Below, in pieces: positions 32,106 to 43,745 of a DNA stretch of 64,000 nt. The notes beneath the pieces are model-generated. The model saw only the letters and a list, made by a program, of their open reading frames with translations. It was not told the DNA's origin and did no database searches. Within the stretch, counting starts at the first letter, position 1; the number at the start of each line of letters is the position of its first letter. Location of the stretch: positions 41,206,475 to 41,270,474 of the forward strand of contig JBANSL010000009.1 of NCBI GenBank assembly GCA_037127255.1, read 5' to 3'. The translations under genes were made by a program, and so were the position numbers. Source of the DNA: Persicaria tinctoria. Its lineage: Eukaryota > Streptophyta > Magnoliopsida > Caryophyllales > Polygonaceae.

Positions 32106-33990
32106 ACTAACTCAACAACCTATGTGTGCATGAGTGTATAAGAGGAACAGGGATAATCCCTAGAATGTGAGATGGGTTTCGATCCCTAACTTTAAGAAAT
32201 TCTTTTGCAGAATAGGTCTCTTTGTTCAACTTGCGATCGTAATTTCTTGCTGAGGCGTTCGACTCAAGACATTTGCTACAACATTGGTCTTTCATTCCAT
32301 AGCCCTTAATGAGCTCCAACCATATTTTCTTACTCATGTTGAGATTCTTTCGAGTAACAATATACTTCAGCTCTTATTATATGTGAGGATTTGGCACCGG
32401 CCATCGTAAAAATTTTATCGCTAGATTTTCAAAGCAAGTACAACAACAACTAGATCCAAACCTTGCACTAGCTAACTCTTTTCATACTGCTTGAGCTGCT
32501 TGGAAGCAAACGTGAGCACCCTATCATCGTACATTATCACACACCCAGATCTTGCTTAGAAGCATCATTATACACTAGGTATTCTTTCTTGTCTCTCGGC
32601 AATGCTAGAATCGGCGCAGTGGCCAACCATTTTTTTTTTCTTTGCTCGCTCTTCTCCTTTCAAACAAGCTTCTCTCTTTCTCAACAAGAGATAAGCAGCG
32701 AGAAATTTTAGAGAACTATTTCACAAATCTCCCATAGTATCCTGCTAGACCCACAAAACTTCCTTCGCATTCTTTGGGTGAACCCAGTGTTTCACTGATG
32801 AGATCTTCTGAGGGTCCACCATTACTCCCTTCTCATATATGATATGACTTAGAAAGGTCACATGCTTGATCCAGAAGTCACACTTGGACAACCTAGCATA
32901 GAGCTGATGCTGTCGCAACACTGCCAATGCGGTCCGCAGATGCTCCTCACGAGCTTCCTCACTCGAAGAGTAGATCAAAATATCATCGATAAACACCCCC
33001 GCAAACTTATCCAGATAGTCATGAAAACACCTGTTCATCGACTTCATAAACACAGCTGTGGCGTTGGTCAAGCCAAAGGGCATCACCATGAACTCATAAA
33101 GCCCATATCTAGTCCTGAAAGCTGTCTTCAGGATGTCCTCCTCGCAAATCCGTAACTGATGATATCCAGAACGAAGATCGATTTGGCCGGAGACACCTTT
33201 GCTCCTTGTAGTTGATCGAGCAAATCATCCATTCACGGCAATGGGTACTTGTTCTTGATCGTCACTTTATTCAACTCACGGGAGTCAAGTACACAGTCGG
33301 AAGGATTCATCCTTCTTTTTCACAAATAATACTGGAGCTCTCCATGGCGACACACTAGGCCTAATATAGCACTTCTCCAACAGCTCTCCCAATTGAGACT
33401 TCAACTCCTTCATCTCAAGGGGTGACATACGATATGAAGCTTTGGAGAGTGGAGATGTCCCTGGTTCCAGATCAATTGTGAACTCAACAAAGCGCTTTGG
33501 TGGTAACTCGGTAATGTAATCAGGAAATACGTCGGGAAATTCCTGAATCACTGGAATATCGGAGATTGTGACCGTCTCGGACTTAGAGTCCGGTAAATAG
33601 CATAATAGTACCACACAACCTTGTCGCAGTAGCCTCGCTGCCTGCATTATGTTAATAATATGGCCGTTCTCAACGGAAACGCGCCCGCGGAATTTGCACA
33701 CGCATGTGCCATCCGGTGATATAGTCACAATCCTCCGCTCGAAGTCATTCACCGCACACGCCATGTTGCACTCATCAATCCATTCCTAAGATGATATCCA
33801 GCGGCATAAGCGGAATCACCACTAACCCAGAGTCGAAGTCTCGACATTCACTCGTGATAGGAAATTGGCTCAACATCTTCGTTCCTATCATTATTCACTC
33901 TTTTAGAGAGTCCGACCTTAAACGATTCGTCTAAAGGCACACTACCTAACTGAAATCTATGGACAACACTCTAAGCCATAATAGAATGAG
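32106..33990 (-). pseudogene. Degenerate protease, reverse transcriptase and RNase H
   Basis: Minus-strand pieces appear in pol order. A protease end (DIILGMD near 33800) comes first. The open frame 33764-33285 holds the linker and RT start, with EFPDVFPDYITELPPKRFVE and ECYIRPSVSPWRAPVLFVKK-type sequence. Then come a broken middle and frame 33089-32745 with MVMPFGLTNATAVFMKSMNR and the catalytic box FIDDILIYS. Below 32640 RNase H words such as ALPRDKKEYLVYNDASK and RVLTFASKQLKQYEKS can be read through stops, ending near 32200 with KIWLELIKGYG. Many stops and shifts mean no enzyme can be made. Confidence 0.75.
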
Positions 33991-34468
33991 TAACTCTCAA
34001 ATCAAACGGAATATCAATTAACTCAATTTGGTAGTACATAGTACATTGAGTTATTGGTGCGTTGGCATTGACCTCTTGCCTCCTCGCGTATACCCTCTTG
34101 TCTAGGTTAAATGGTCTAATTATGTTGCGTTCACCCTCAATGTTCATATAGGTGTATAGGGAAGGGTAATCCATTTGCAACCTTTGTAGTCTTGGGAGGC
34201 TAGTGAGGGCTTTGTAACATCTCGTCTCTTGCTCAACTACTTTTATCCATTTATGAGTATGAGCCAGAATTCTCCTTTCTTCTCCCTCCTTAGAGAAGTT
34301 GTACTTCAATTGCCAGCGAGGGGCAGATTGAAGGTTTGCATCCTTGAGATTGCTTAACAGTTTTCTACCATAAACCAACTTTATCCTCTTTGGCAGAAAA
34401 CAATAATATGCAGCCTTTCCTAATTGGTGCACATAATACTCAAAAAGACCTCGCCATATAGATAGCAT
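33971..34468 (-). pseudogene. ORF of 165 codons ending in a protease start
   Basis: The last 45 residues (RVYARRQEVNANAPITQ through IDIPFDLRVTHSIMA) align by pattern with the start of a gypsy retropepsin. In that family the site is FDSGATHS; here the catalytic DSG has become DLR, so the enzyme is dead. The first 120 residues (Lys/Arg/Tyr/Trp-rich) do not look like gag and are not recognised. They may be continuous with whatever produced the 268-codon ORF upstream. Confidence 0.5.
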
Positions 34469-34720
34469 TTGATGTCATTTATACCTTGTTCACTTATATG
34501 AAGTCCAAAATTTCACCCAATTATAATTACTCCCAAAACCAATGTACAATCAATTCATACTTATATAGTGTCAGAACTTCAACAACATTACGAGGAGTCT
34601 CAAAGTTTTCCAATGCGGAGAATACTATATCTTAGAAATGGCTACTGGGCATCTAGGGACACGCAGGTCCTTCACCCATTATTGAATTGAAATATTGCCT
34701 TAAGCCCTTCTAGCTTTCCT

Positions 34721-35527
34721 TTAATAATGAGGGTTTCCATAAACAGGAAAATAATATCCACAACGTCTGCCCGACAATGGATTCAAATACTTAAATATGA
34801 CACCTCGATTGATGTCATACTCCAAATCTTCCTCCATTTTCTTGTCGAGTGCTTGTAGCTCTGCAACCCTTTGTAACTTCTCTGTTTTCCACTTCATTTG
34901 CCACGAGGTTGTTACATCACTTGTTGAAGGTAGGCCATGGATCATTCGATACATCCACTCTCGTATACGCTCACTCACTTCACTAAGATGATCCAGTGTC
35001 TCACAAATGAGGTGTTCTAGTTGGAGACGTCTCTTTTCTCCGGCCTCCATGCGACCAACATAATGCTTCTCATAAGTATAGATCGGTGACATTTCAATCA
35101 TGGTCTTCCTTACCAAATTGTAAGGTTGCGGCTCCATCTTGTAGCAAATGACATCCATTGGTGGAAGCACATCATCAGATTGGACTATCGTTTCTTCCAC
35201 CTTGTAGTCCGGACCAAAGCGTATCATACGACGCCAATAGTTGATGGCATCAATAGTAGGGCGCATGAGTAGCATAAGTCGATGAGTGTCCGTCCGAAGA
35301 GTATTCTCCAAGTCCTCCCACTTCCTCAAATCCATATCACAAAACCTCTTATAAGGGTGAATCCATTCTGCAGAATCTGGAAGATAGACTCGTGGTTCCA
35401 TATTGCGCGATTGAATTGCGAGACGAGTCATGGAAAAGTTGATCGAGCTGTAGTATGGCCTCTGTGCAGCTAAGGGGACGACTTCTCCCCCATTGGTTGC
35501 ACTCTCTCCCGACAGGATTGAAGACAT
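34721..35527 (-). CDS. Unrecognised 268-residue ORF in the gag position
   Basis: An uninterrupted frame runs from ATG 35527 to a stop at 34723-34721, starting about 520 bp downstream of the PBS. The product is about 268 residues, rich in Arg, Met, Glu and Tyr and mostly helical in look, with segments such as EWIHPYKRFCDMDLRKWEDL, HRLMLLMRPTIDAINYWRRM and a Lys/Glu-rich stretch before the end. There is no zinc knuckle, no gag core motif, no signal peptide and no obvious membrane helix. It is the only long intact frame in an element whose pol is broken. It could be a diverged structural protein, or host or other DNA captured by the element. I do not assign a function. Confidence 0.5.
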   Translation of the reverse strand: MSSILSGESATNGGEVVPLAAQRPYYSSINFSMTRLAIQSRNMEPRVYLPDSAEWIHPYKRFCDMDLRKWEDLENTLRTDTHRLMLLMRPTIDAINYWRRMIRFGPDYKVEETIVQSDDVLPPMDVICYKMEPQPYNLVRKTMIEMSPIYTYEKHYVGRMEAGEKRRLQLEHLICETLDHLSEVSERIREWMYRMIHGLPSTSDVTTSWQMKWKTEKLQRVAELQALDKKMEEDLEYDINRGVIFKYLNPLSGRRCGYYFPVYGNPHY

Positions 35528-36041
35528 CTAAAAAATATGAATTACGGGAATGTCAATACCCAAATTGACATAACTTAAGGTCAGAATATTAACGACTCTA
35601 AGATTACAGGTTAGGTACTTGAGGGCTAGAGTGTTTTAAAATTTAAACAATTAAATCACCATGATATGAAATGCACACATTTGTAAATTTCAAACACTTT
35701 TATCATTATTTATTAATATCCTAGTTATAAAGTTTAAAACACCTTTAAGTAGTACTGATTTTATAAAATACAATTTTTTTATAAAAAAAATAAAAAAATT
35801 TCATTTAAATACTCGTGATAAAAAAAAATAATTATACATGTAAATTACTTTTGGGAATTTTTTTTTTTTTTTACAAAATTTGATTTAAATTCTTGTGATA
35901 AAAAGATGTTTATACATTTAAATTAGATTTTGTAATACCCTTTTTTTTATACAAAATAAACCATTTTAAATAGTTTTTAAAATACATTTAAATTCCTCTT
36001 AAACTATAAAACACATATTTTCCCTTTATTAAAAACCATAA

Positions 36042-36053
36042 GCTCTGATACCA
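36042..36053 (-). other. Primer-binding site, initiator tRNA-Met
   Basis: The minus strand reads tggtatcagagc, five bases after the LTR end. On the plus strand it appears as gctctgatacca. Confidence 0.85.
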
Positions 36054-36058
36054 CCTTC

Positions 36059-38952
36059 TGTAACACCCCTTCTTAATACACTGAAGAGATGTTGCAGCGC
36101 CAGCAATTACGCAGACTTTAATGTCTTTGTAACCGCCTTAGGCTTATAGGGACATGCAACCATGCTCCCATAAACAAGATGATAACATACAATATTAAAA
36201 CAGCGGAAGACTTAAATATAAAATAATATTCTAAAATAGAATAAGTTACCCAACCAAAGGGGTCTAAATACAATAACTGAAATAATGAAATAACTGCAGC
36301 GGAAATAATATTCAAATAGTAGCAACGGAATGAATAAAACAAATCCCTTAAATTCTAAAAGTCTGTACCTTAATTCACAATAAAACTGAAAACAATGAAA
36401 TTCTTTATTCTTCAGCGCCTCAAGACCGTTTACCTAAACCTGCGGATTAGTGGCTGAGGTGTAGTATGCAAACCAGGGACCCCAGCCGTCCAGAGGAGAA
36501 AAGTAGGACGGTTAGTCTTTTTACGACTAGCAAGTAGCAGAAAGTAAAATGTTCAAGACTCCGTCTACCACCCATTGACCATAACAGGGTATTGGTGATT
36601 GTAGACTAAAATATAAATTAGGAGTAACTATTCATGTGGAATCTGACTCGTTTCATTAAATATAAACATTAACATAACAGGATGATCCAAAAGGACCGAG
36701 TGTTTGAATGGGATGCGGATTCGAAGATCCTAAGGAATCATATTCCGAGTACGGAAAGAATATGATATAACGTCACTGAAAGTAGGTCACCTATTAGTAA
36801 GTAATGTACAACACAATAATAGTAATAACACAATATACACAACATTATCGTTTACTTAGGACAAGTGATACCGGCCTCGGCCGCATATACTGGGCGGATG
36901 ACCTACTACCCTTAGGTAGATGTACCCATTCGAGAGATTTGCAAGTTCGAAGGGGCATCTCATGAGACGCTTATAGAGCAAGGTATAACTGAACCTTGAC
37001 CTGACTTTACCCTTTTTCCATTATTTAAGACACACGTCATAATAACAACAATAACAACAGCAATAATAATAATAACACAAACGGTATAAATACCAATCCA
37101 TGATTACATCCTAGGTGACCACAAAAGGCATAATGTACACTTTAGATATATAAAGTGCACGAAATAATATAACTGACAAGCATGGATATTCAAAACCAAT
37201 AATATACCATACTTAACTAGCATGAAGGAACAAAATGGACAAATCATGCTTTTTAGGAAGTTCGGGCATTTAATGTAATTTTCTCAAAGCATAGGATCAA
37301 ATTATAATTACCCGAGTTGACATGCTATGTGAGATTAAGGAATTGATAAATAGCAACAAACTGAACTAGCTTGGATATTTACCACAAACTCATAGCATGG
37401 AACTTATAATGGACACAAAAGACAATAATTGCGAAAAAGACACGAAATTGCAGAAATGCACTGATTGAACCAAACTACTTGCCTTAATCCGACGAAATGC
37501 TTATTCGTGGTTGAGGAAAAATAATTTGATATTAGACCTGAGATTTTACAGAATTTAAAAAGGGTGTTAGTAACTTTTTAGAAATTACGAAAACGGCCCT
37601 GTAACTTTTAAAAAGTGAAAACATACCCTTGATTTCTTCCGAAAGAAACCCAAATCTGTACCCAAGAAATCTCAGGAGCCAATAAGGGGTGCCAACTGAC
37701 TGAATAAGAGATATTGGTTAGCATAAGATCGACTACGTAATCGAAACTTGATAACTTGTGAAGATTGGAGCGGATCTTACCCAAACGAGACTCGAAAGCG
37801 TCCAAATTTCGAGTCTACAATCCCTTGGTATGGTATGAATCTGAAAAGAAATGATTTTGATGAGATAACAGCTCTTGGATGGAAGGAAAGAAAGAAAAAC
37901 GTACAGGTACCACGTTTGTCTGCACAGAGACAAAACTGCTCACCAGTCAACTTCGGGGCTGTAGTGTGAGCGCCTCGAAATGTTTCTGAGCAAGGGAAAA
38001 GATGATATCGATAGAGGGTACTGCAGGGTTTACGCCAGAGTCAAGTTTGATGGATTCGGATCACGGTAGTGGTGGTGGAGAAGCCTAGAAGTTGGCCTGT
38101 TGATCACTTTCTGCAGAAACTTCCGACGTCGATTTGGACGTCTTTCCGATGAGCTGCTGCGTCGGGGCTTTCACAGTGGCTTACTGGGTGTTAGAGGAGC
38201 CCTGCAGCGGTGGTCGTCGGCCTTGGTATCGCCGGAATCGTTGTCGAGGGCTATCGGAGATAGTCGAGGTTTGTGATCTCTGGCTGATGTTTATGGCTTT
38301 TCAGAGAGGGCTGGAGAGGGAGTTATGGCGTGTATATGATAGGTCTGGGAATTTTGCAAGGTCCTCTTTGATTTGCTCTAATCGGATCCCCTGATAACAG
38401 GGATTTTAACTTGGTAAATTAGGTTGAAAGATTGATAGTTATCATTTTGTTAAAGATAGATTTTTGATATATATAAAAAAAAACAATCTCTTCCCGTGTC
38501 CTATTTTGCTGGGCTGATGTTGTGGGCCGGCTTGCTTGGATTGGGCAACAAAGAAGATGCCCATTTTATATACCCGTGTATATATATAGATATGTGTACA
38601 TGTACCATAAATTTATATATGTATATGTCCGTAAATAAATACACATATATAATTAGTTACTCACTAATTTACCTAGATAAAATATATAAATATTATTTAT
38701 GAAAATCTTATGTATTCAAATAATGTTATTGATTATTATTTAATTTAAATTAAATATTCACAATAAGAAAATATTTTGTCTATTTAAATAAATTCTTTTT
38801 TTTAATCAAATAGTATAATTATTCTTAAACTTTCTCTTATATATTTTATATGAACTAATACAAATTAACGTTAACTTAATTCACCTATTTTAATATAAAG
38901 ATAGTTTATTTATTTATTTTCGAAATACCCAAAAATACTTTGGGGTATTTCA
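36059..38952 (-). repeat. Right LTR (5' LTR in element orientation)
   Basis: This 2894-bp LTR has the same length as the left copy. The differences I saw are one base at 36116 and one near 37440 (gcgaaaaagacacg versus gcgaaaaaggcacg). It would drive transcription leftward into the internal region. Confidence 0.9.
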
Positions 38953-38957
38953 GTGGT
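38953..38957. repeat. Target-site duplication gtggt, right copy
   Basis: It follows the LTR end ...GGGGTATTTCA and is identical to 27723-27727. Confidence 0.85.
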
Positions 38958-39960
38958 TGGATTTGGGATCTGGACGTGCCTCCTGAAGTACGTCATTTCC
39001 TTTGGAAAATCTCCCGTGATGGTCTTCCAACCCCTCTCAGATTACAAAAATCACATGTGGTCGTGTCGTCTGGTTGTGCCTTCTGTGCTAACTCCAGTGA
39101 ATCGGTGGCTCACCTTTTCCTTGAGTGTCCTATGGCGACCAACCTTTTACAAGCTTTACATATCCGAATTCCAAGGGCTCTTGCAGCGAGTGTTGGAGTG
39201 GGTGTAGTGCTTCCACTAACCGATATCAAACAGGCAATTGGTACCAAATCTTTTATTGATCTAGCCTCAACGTGGTGGGCCTTGTGGTTCTTCAGAAACC
39301 AATAAGTGTTTTAACCACACCAACACAGTAACTATAAATGAAATAATTCTGCTCTATACTACAAGTACTCATTGCTGGAAACAAACAAAGAAACTGGAGG
39401 ACGATCTCCTCATTACTGCTACTTCTGGTCGAGGTGGTAATTGTCGTTCTGTTCGTTCGGGCGCTCGTTTGGTTGATCATGCCGGCCATACTCGGCAACG
39501 CTCCGGGAAGTGGGACAAGCCTCCTACAAATTGTTACAAACTAAATTTCGACGGATTAGTTATTACGGGCGGATCGGCGTCTTATGGATTTGTCATCCGA
39601 GACTCTAGGGGTGTGGTGGTTTCTTTACATCGGGATATTTGCACTAATGTCTCCGTTGTATTTGCTGAAAACCTTGGCCTCAAAATGGGTATTTTACGCG
39701 CTAAGGAATTGCATATCGTAAACCTTCATATTGAAGGGGACAACTTACTGGTTATAAACGCTTTACTAGGGGATTGGAAATGCCCCTTGACTATCGAGCT
39801 GCTACAATTGGATATTTTGTTAGATATTTCATCATATTTCCAGGGAATCAAATGTCGTGGCTGACTATCTTGCTCGTAGTGCCCATGCATTTCCTGCCGA
39901 CGATTGATGTGAGGATGATCCCGAACTACTTGTTCTCGTCTGAAAGAATGCGCTAGGAAG
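38958..39960 (+). pseudogene. LINE 3' region: RVT zinc-binding and RNase H domains (right piece)
   Basis: Frame 38940-39305 continues the zf-RVT domain: WDLDVPPEVRHFLWKISRDG, then CAFCANSSESVAHLFLECP with the Cys/His zinc ligands. A stop follows, then frame 39469-39864 gives an RNase H-like domain (RVT_3 type): CYKLNFDGLVITGGSASYGF, then VIRDSRGVVVSLH and HIEGDNLLVINALLG. Plant LINEs of the L1 type end in this way, and many host-dispersed fragments exist. Together with 27573-27727 it formed one sequence before the gypsy insertion. Several stops show it was already decaying. Confidence 0.7.
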
Positions 39961-40222
39961 GGCTTCTGCTGCGACCGACCCGATCTAATCTTTTTATTCA
40001 GCGTCAAAAACAAGGTTGTTCCCCAACAACTTCCATTCTAGTGGCTCTTGGGATCATTTGCTTGATTGCTTTGCCAAATTCCTAGTTGACTCATAGACTC
40101 ATAGCCTAAGGGTGTGTTTGGTGTGCTATGCGGGGTAGTTATTGTTCTGTCTCTTCGACGACATCTGATAAAATTGGAACAATGTAGATAAAGCAAGTGG
40201 GGATAGTGTTTTAGACGCTTCT

Positions 40223-40425
40223 TCAACTACTAGCTGAACTTAGACGTGGCCACGGGTCCGACCCGTCAGGTCGACAACCCGGGGGTACGACCCTAACCCT
40301 GACCCAAGGTTCCGACGGGTTCGGGTCACCCATCGGGTCGGAGTGGCGGGTCGGCCACGTGGCACCAAATCGGGTACCCAACGGGCTTTGCGGGTCGACT
40401 CGCCGGGTCAACAATTGTTTTTTTT
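40223..40425. repeat. GC-rich patch of gacccg/cgggtc words
   Basis: Dense copies of gggtc and gaccc in both orientations stand out from AT-rich surroundings, as at 887-1050. Just before it, at 40111, ggtgtgtttggtgtgctatg resembles the ends of some plant DNA transposons, but I find no matching far end. Confidence 0.5.
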
Positions 40426-40439
40426 AAAAAAAAAATTGT

Positions 40440-41340
40440 TTTAAACCCAAAATAAAACTCAACCCAAGTCTTTCATCACACTTTCGAAATGGAAAGATTT
40501 AAGGTTGACAAAACATGGTATGTGGGAAGATATATATATTATATCTTCATTCCACTCCCATCATTTCATCACACTTTAGATGTGGGAAAGAAAATACTAG
40601 ATTGTGGGAATGACGGGTAGGGGTATGAGGATGTATATATAGAGAAAATAGAGGTAGATAGTACACTTTCGATGTGGGACAGAAATATGGGATATGAAAT
40701 AAAATGTGAGAAATTGATGTTTCGACGAATCAAATTATATTAAGTAAAATGTAATGTAATTAAAGTCTTTGGATTATATGGTGGAATATAATGTAATTTA
40801 AGTCTTTGGATTATATGATGTAACATATAATATAATTAAAGTGTTTACCTCTTAGGATTTAATGAAATGAATAACACATGGTGATGAAACATCATGATAC
40901 AATATATATATAAAGTTATGTTGGATTAATCTTTCTATTTAATTTAATTGATAGTTGTGTTGATCCATTAATCAATCATGAGTGTTTTATTTAATTGCAT
41001 TATTATGTTAATTTCTTGATCAATCATTTCAAATCTAGGTTCATCTTCATATAGATATGTTAAACTTTCTCGTTTAAAGTTGAATTAGCCACATGTTGTG
41101 TATACACATAATGACGATGTTATTGGAATTACATACTTGGGTTGCTTGCTATGACATGAAAAGACACATTGAAAAAATATTACCCAATATTATATTTCAT
41201 TCTTGTGTTTGAAAATCCGAAGTTTTATATATATCATTTTCAAAATAAACGGAAACTCGCGTTAAGGATACCATACAAGTGTAACGGCTTTATCAACAAC
41301 AATATTTGTATTATTTGAAATTATATCATAAAGACTCCTA
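40440..41340. other. AT-rich spacer with short direct repeats
   Basis: The words gtctttggattatatg (40769 and 40803) and cacactttagatgtggga (two forms, 40480-40680) recur. No gene is seen. Confidence 0.45.
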
Positions 41341-41357
41341 ACTTAGTATCATATAGA

Positions 41358-41738
41358 ATGAAAATTCCACTCAAAGCGGAAGCATTAGCTCTTAAATTAG
41401 GGGTCCAACAGATGCGACAACTACATATAGGAAAGATCCAGATTGAAGGCGACAGCAAGATTATCATCGATCACTTAAATAGGAAATCCAAATGCCTCTG
41501 GGAGATCGAACTAATATTGTCGGATATTCAAGTCCTGCTATCGACTATGGAAGAAGTAGTTTTCTTCCATGTTCCTCGTATGGGCAATAGAGTGGCGGAT
41601 AAGGTTGCACACCTTAGCCACTCTGCCCGAGGAGTCGATATTAAAAACGATCCATGTCTCCTTGACCTCATCCGCAAGGATGCTGCCGGGTAGGGTCAGT
41701 CCACCCGAATTCTTTCCTTATCAAAAAAAAAAAAAAAA
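41358..41738 (+). pseudogene. Second RNase H-like LINE fragment with poly-A tail
   Basis: The open frame to 41693 encodes the second half of an RVT_3 RNase H domain: LKAEALALKLGVQQMRQLHI, then IEGDSKIIIDHLNRKSKC and FHVPRMGNRVADKVAHLS (the HxxRxxNxxAD signature). A run of about 16 A at 41723-41738 follows, as expected for a LINE 3' end. It is a separate copy from that at 39469. Confidence 0.7.
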
Positions 41739-42147
41739 TAGAATGATATAGAATTATTTAATAGTGAATCCACCAAATAACACAAATGTTTAAGGTATTT
41801 TGTTGAATTTCATACTTTCTCGTTACACGTTCGTTATTTTAATCTTTCATAATTGATAGGTAAAATATTTTTTTTAAATGATATTTATATAAAGTGTAGT
41901 ACTAGTGTTTGTATATGATAAAAAATTATAAGTATGGATTGACATGAAAAAACCGAATGGTAGAGATTGAAGATATGGTGTAATTTGTACTTATTCTTGT
42001 CTCACATCCCATCCCACGTTGAAAACTAGAGGAAAAGGGGAAGGGTGCTAAGCCTATAAAAGAAAGCAAATGTTGAGTAGTATTTTCACAACATGCAATG
42101 CATAAGAATTTATATATTATGAATATGAATTATGAATAAATTAAATT

Positions 42148-42148
42148 C

Positions 42149-42194
<46 letters not shown>
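42148..42194. repeat. (AAT)n microsatellite
   Basis: About 15 uninterrupted aat/ata triplets. Confidence 0.9.
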
Positions 42195-42195
<1 letters not shown>

Positions 42196-42310
42196 TGGTT
42201 AATAGAAGAAAGTTTATTAATAATAATAATGAAGATTTGAATACAACAAATTGATTCTAGTAGGTTTGGGGAAGCTTCTTTGTTGGCAAAATGAAAGGCC
42301 AGAAAATTTT

Positions 42311-42331
42311 GGGGGGGGGGGGGGGGGGGGG
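42311..42331. repeat. G21 homopolymer
   Basis: A run of 21 G. Together with the C23 run at 3229 it may reflect true repeats or assembly collapse. Confidence 0.85.
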
Positions 42332-42344
42332 ACCAAGAGAAGGT

Positions 42345-43015
42345 TGACTAATTCCATTTAACAACAACAACCCAGTATATCACGCGATGTACGTACTCTT
42401 TTCCCGAACGAGTCAAGAGAATGTTTCTGGAAGACCCACAACAATAAGCTACTTAAAGCACATGTAAACAAGGCAAACAAAAGAAAAGAAGACAAATGGA
42501 GACAGAAACAATAAGAAGGCACTAGGAGACAGGAAGGAAGGAAGAACAGAAGCGGAAACAACAAGACCCGACACCCAGACTCTAACTACTAAACATCAGG
42601 AACCCGAATGTGCCTCTTTCAGTGGTCTCTGTCTAAAGCCATATCTTCTTAAAGGTTCAACAAATTGAGGTTTTGACGGATAACCTCCATCCAGCTCTTC
42701 TTCGGTCTACCTCTCCGTCTACAAAAAGCACCAAGCTCCAAGCTCTCGCACCTACGCACATGGGCTGAAATAGGTCTCCTACGCACATGCCCGAACCACC
42801 GTAATCTGGACTCCCGCAGCTTGTCAACAATACTCGCAACTCCAACCTTGTTCCTAATGTCTTCATTTCTGATTTTGTCCAATCTAGTATCCCCACACTC
42901 ATTCATCGCAACATTCCCATCTCAGCCGCTGACAACTTCTGTAATTGAGCTTTCGTAATAGACCACCACTCGGAGCCATACAACAGGGCAGGCCTAACCA
43001 CCACCTTGTAGAATT
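42345..43015 (-). pseudogene. RTE-type LINE fragment, 3' end, minus strand
   Basis: On the minus strand the sequence gives VVVRPALLYGSEWWSITKAQ, then, after a small frame change, DKLRESRLRWFGHVRRRPIS and RRGRPKKSWMEVIRQNLN. This is the conserved end of the RTE-clade LINE polyprotein. The 3' end runs into gggttgttgttgtt, a short TTG-type tail typical of plant RTE elements. The rest of the element is missing (5' truncation). Confidence 0.75.
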
Positions 43016-43508
43016 TTCCATATGTTTTTATTCATTTTTTTCTTCAACGCAATGATCTATTTCCCATAATTAATTTGATATTTGCTTGGTGTCGTGTGTA
43101 AATTATTGAGTTCTCAACAAAAGTTAAAGGAAAAAGATTTTTTTTCCCCCCCGTAAATAGCCACTTAAATTATTATAATATAATTATATATAATGTGGAA
43201 GGTAGCTTTAATCTTGTGACCGATTGATTACTTCATTAAATTAGTAAGGCTTGACAAAGAAGAAAGATCTCTAATCTTAACTAATTTCTCTAAAGTTCTT
43301 TTGTTAAATCAGCTGTATAGTCTGTTTAGATCGTCACGTATTATAATTTACAACAAATAATAATGTGTTAATTTAATATATAAATCTTATATTATGAAGG
43401 AAGAAAACCTATTAACATGTATTTCTTTCTTTTTTTCCCTAATTGGAAAAAAAGTGGCAAAAACACAAAATGAGGTCAACGATCTCATGCCCAGGTTGGA
43501 AAATAATA

Positions 43509-43743
43509 CTCCCTGTTAATTAAAACTTGACGTTTTACTATTCACATATTTGTTTTTAGGTGTTAAAAACTATATAAAATATTAACTTTTTAAATAATTT
43601 TTTTTAATAATTTCATACTTATTACAATTAAGTATATGAATTTATAAAAATAAATATAAAAAAATTAATGTTTTATATAATTTTTATCATTTTAAAAATG
43701 TGTGCATGAATAGTAAACAACAAGTTTTAATTAATAGAGGGAC
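43509..43743. mobile_element. Stowaway-like MITE, copy 2
   Basis: This copy is flanked by TA. The left end CTCCCTGTTAATTAAAACTT continues gacgttttactattcaca and ttttaggtgttaaaaactat, matching the inverted right end of the copy at 21318-21554. The far end (ttttaattaatagagggac) is more worn. Length is 235 bp. Confidence 0.8.
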
Positions 43744-43745
43744 TA

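Larger units (their letters stand above)
27728..38952 (-). mobile_element. Young Ty3/gypsy element with decayed pol, minus strand
   Basis: Two 2894-bp LTRs (27728-30621 and 36059-38952) bound an internal region of 5437 bp, all flanked by gtggt duplications. The PBS tggtatcagagc (initiator tRNA-Met) is on the minus strand at 36053-36042. A purine tract (ttaaggagggagata on minus) abuts the other LTR at 30622, so the element is read right to left. By eye the LTRs differ at only about two positions, which indicates a very recent insertion. Yet protease-RT-RNase H is full of stops and frameshifts, integrase was not found, and the usual gag is not recognisable. It must have been mobilised in trans. 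Sequence features fit the chromovirus (Tekay/Del-like) branch. Confidence 0.85.

Noticed and set aside
40111..41780. DNA transposon beginning ggtgtgtttggtgtg
   Set aside because: No inverted mate or target duplication found.
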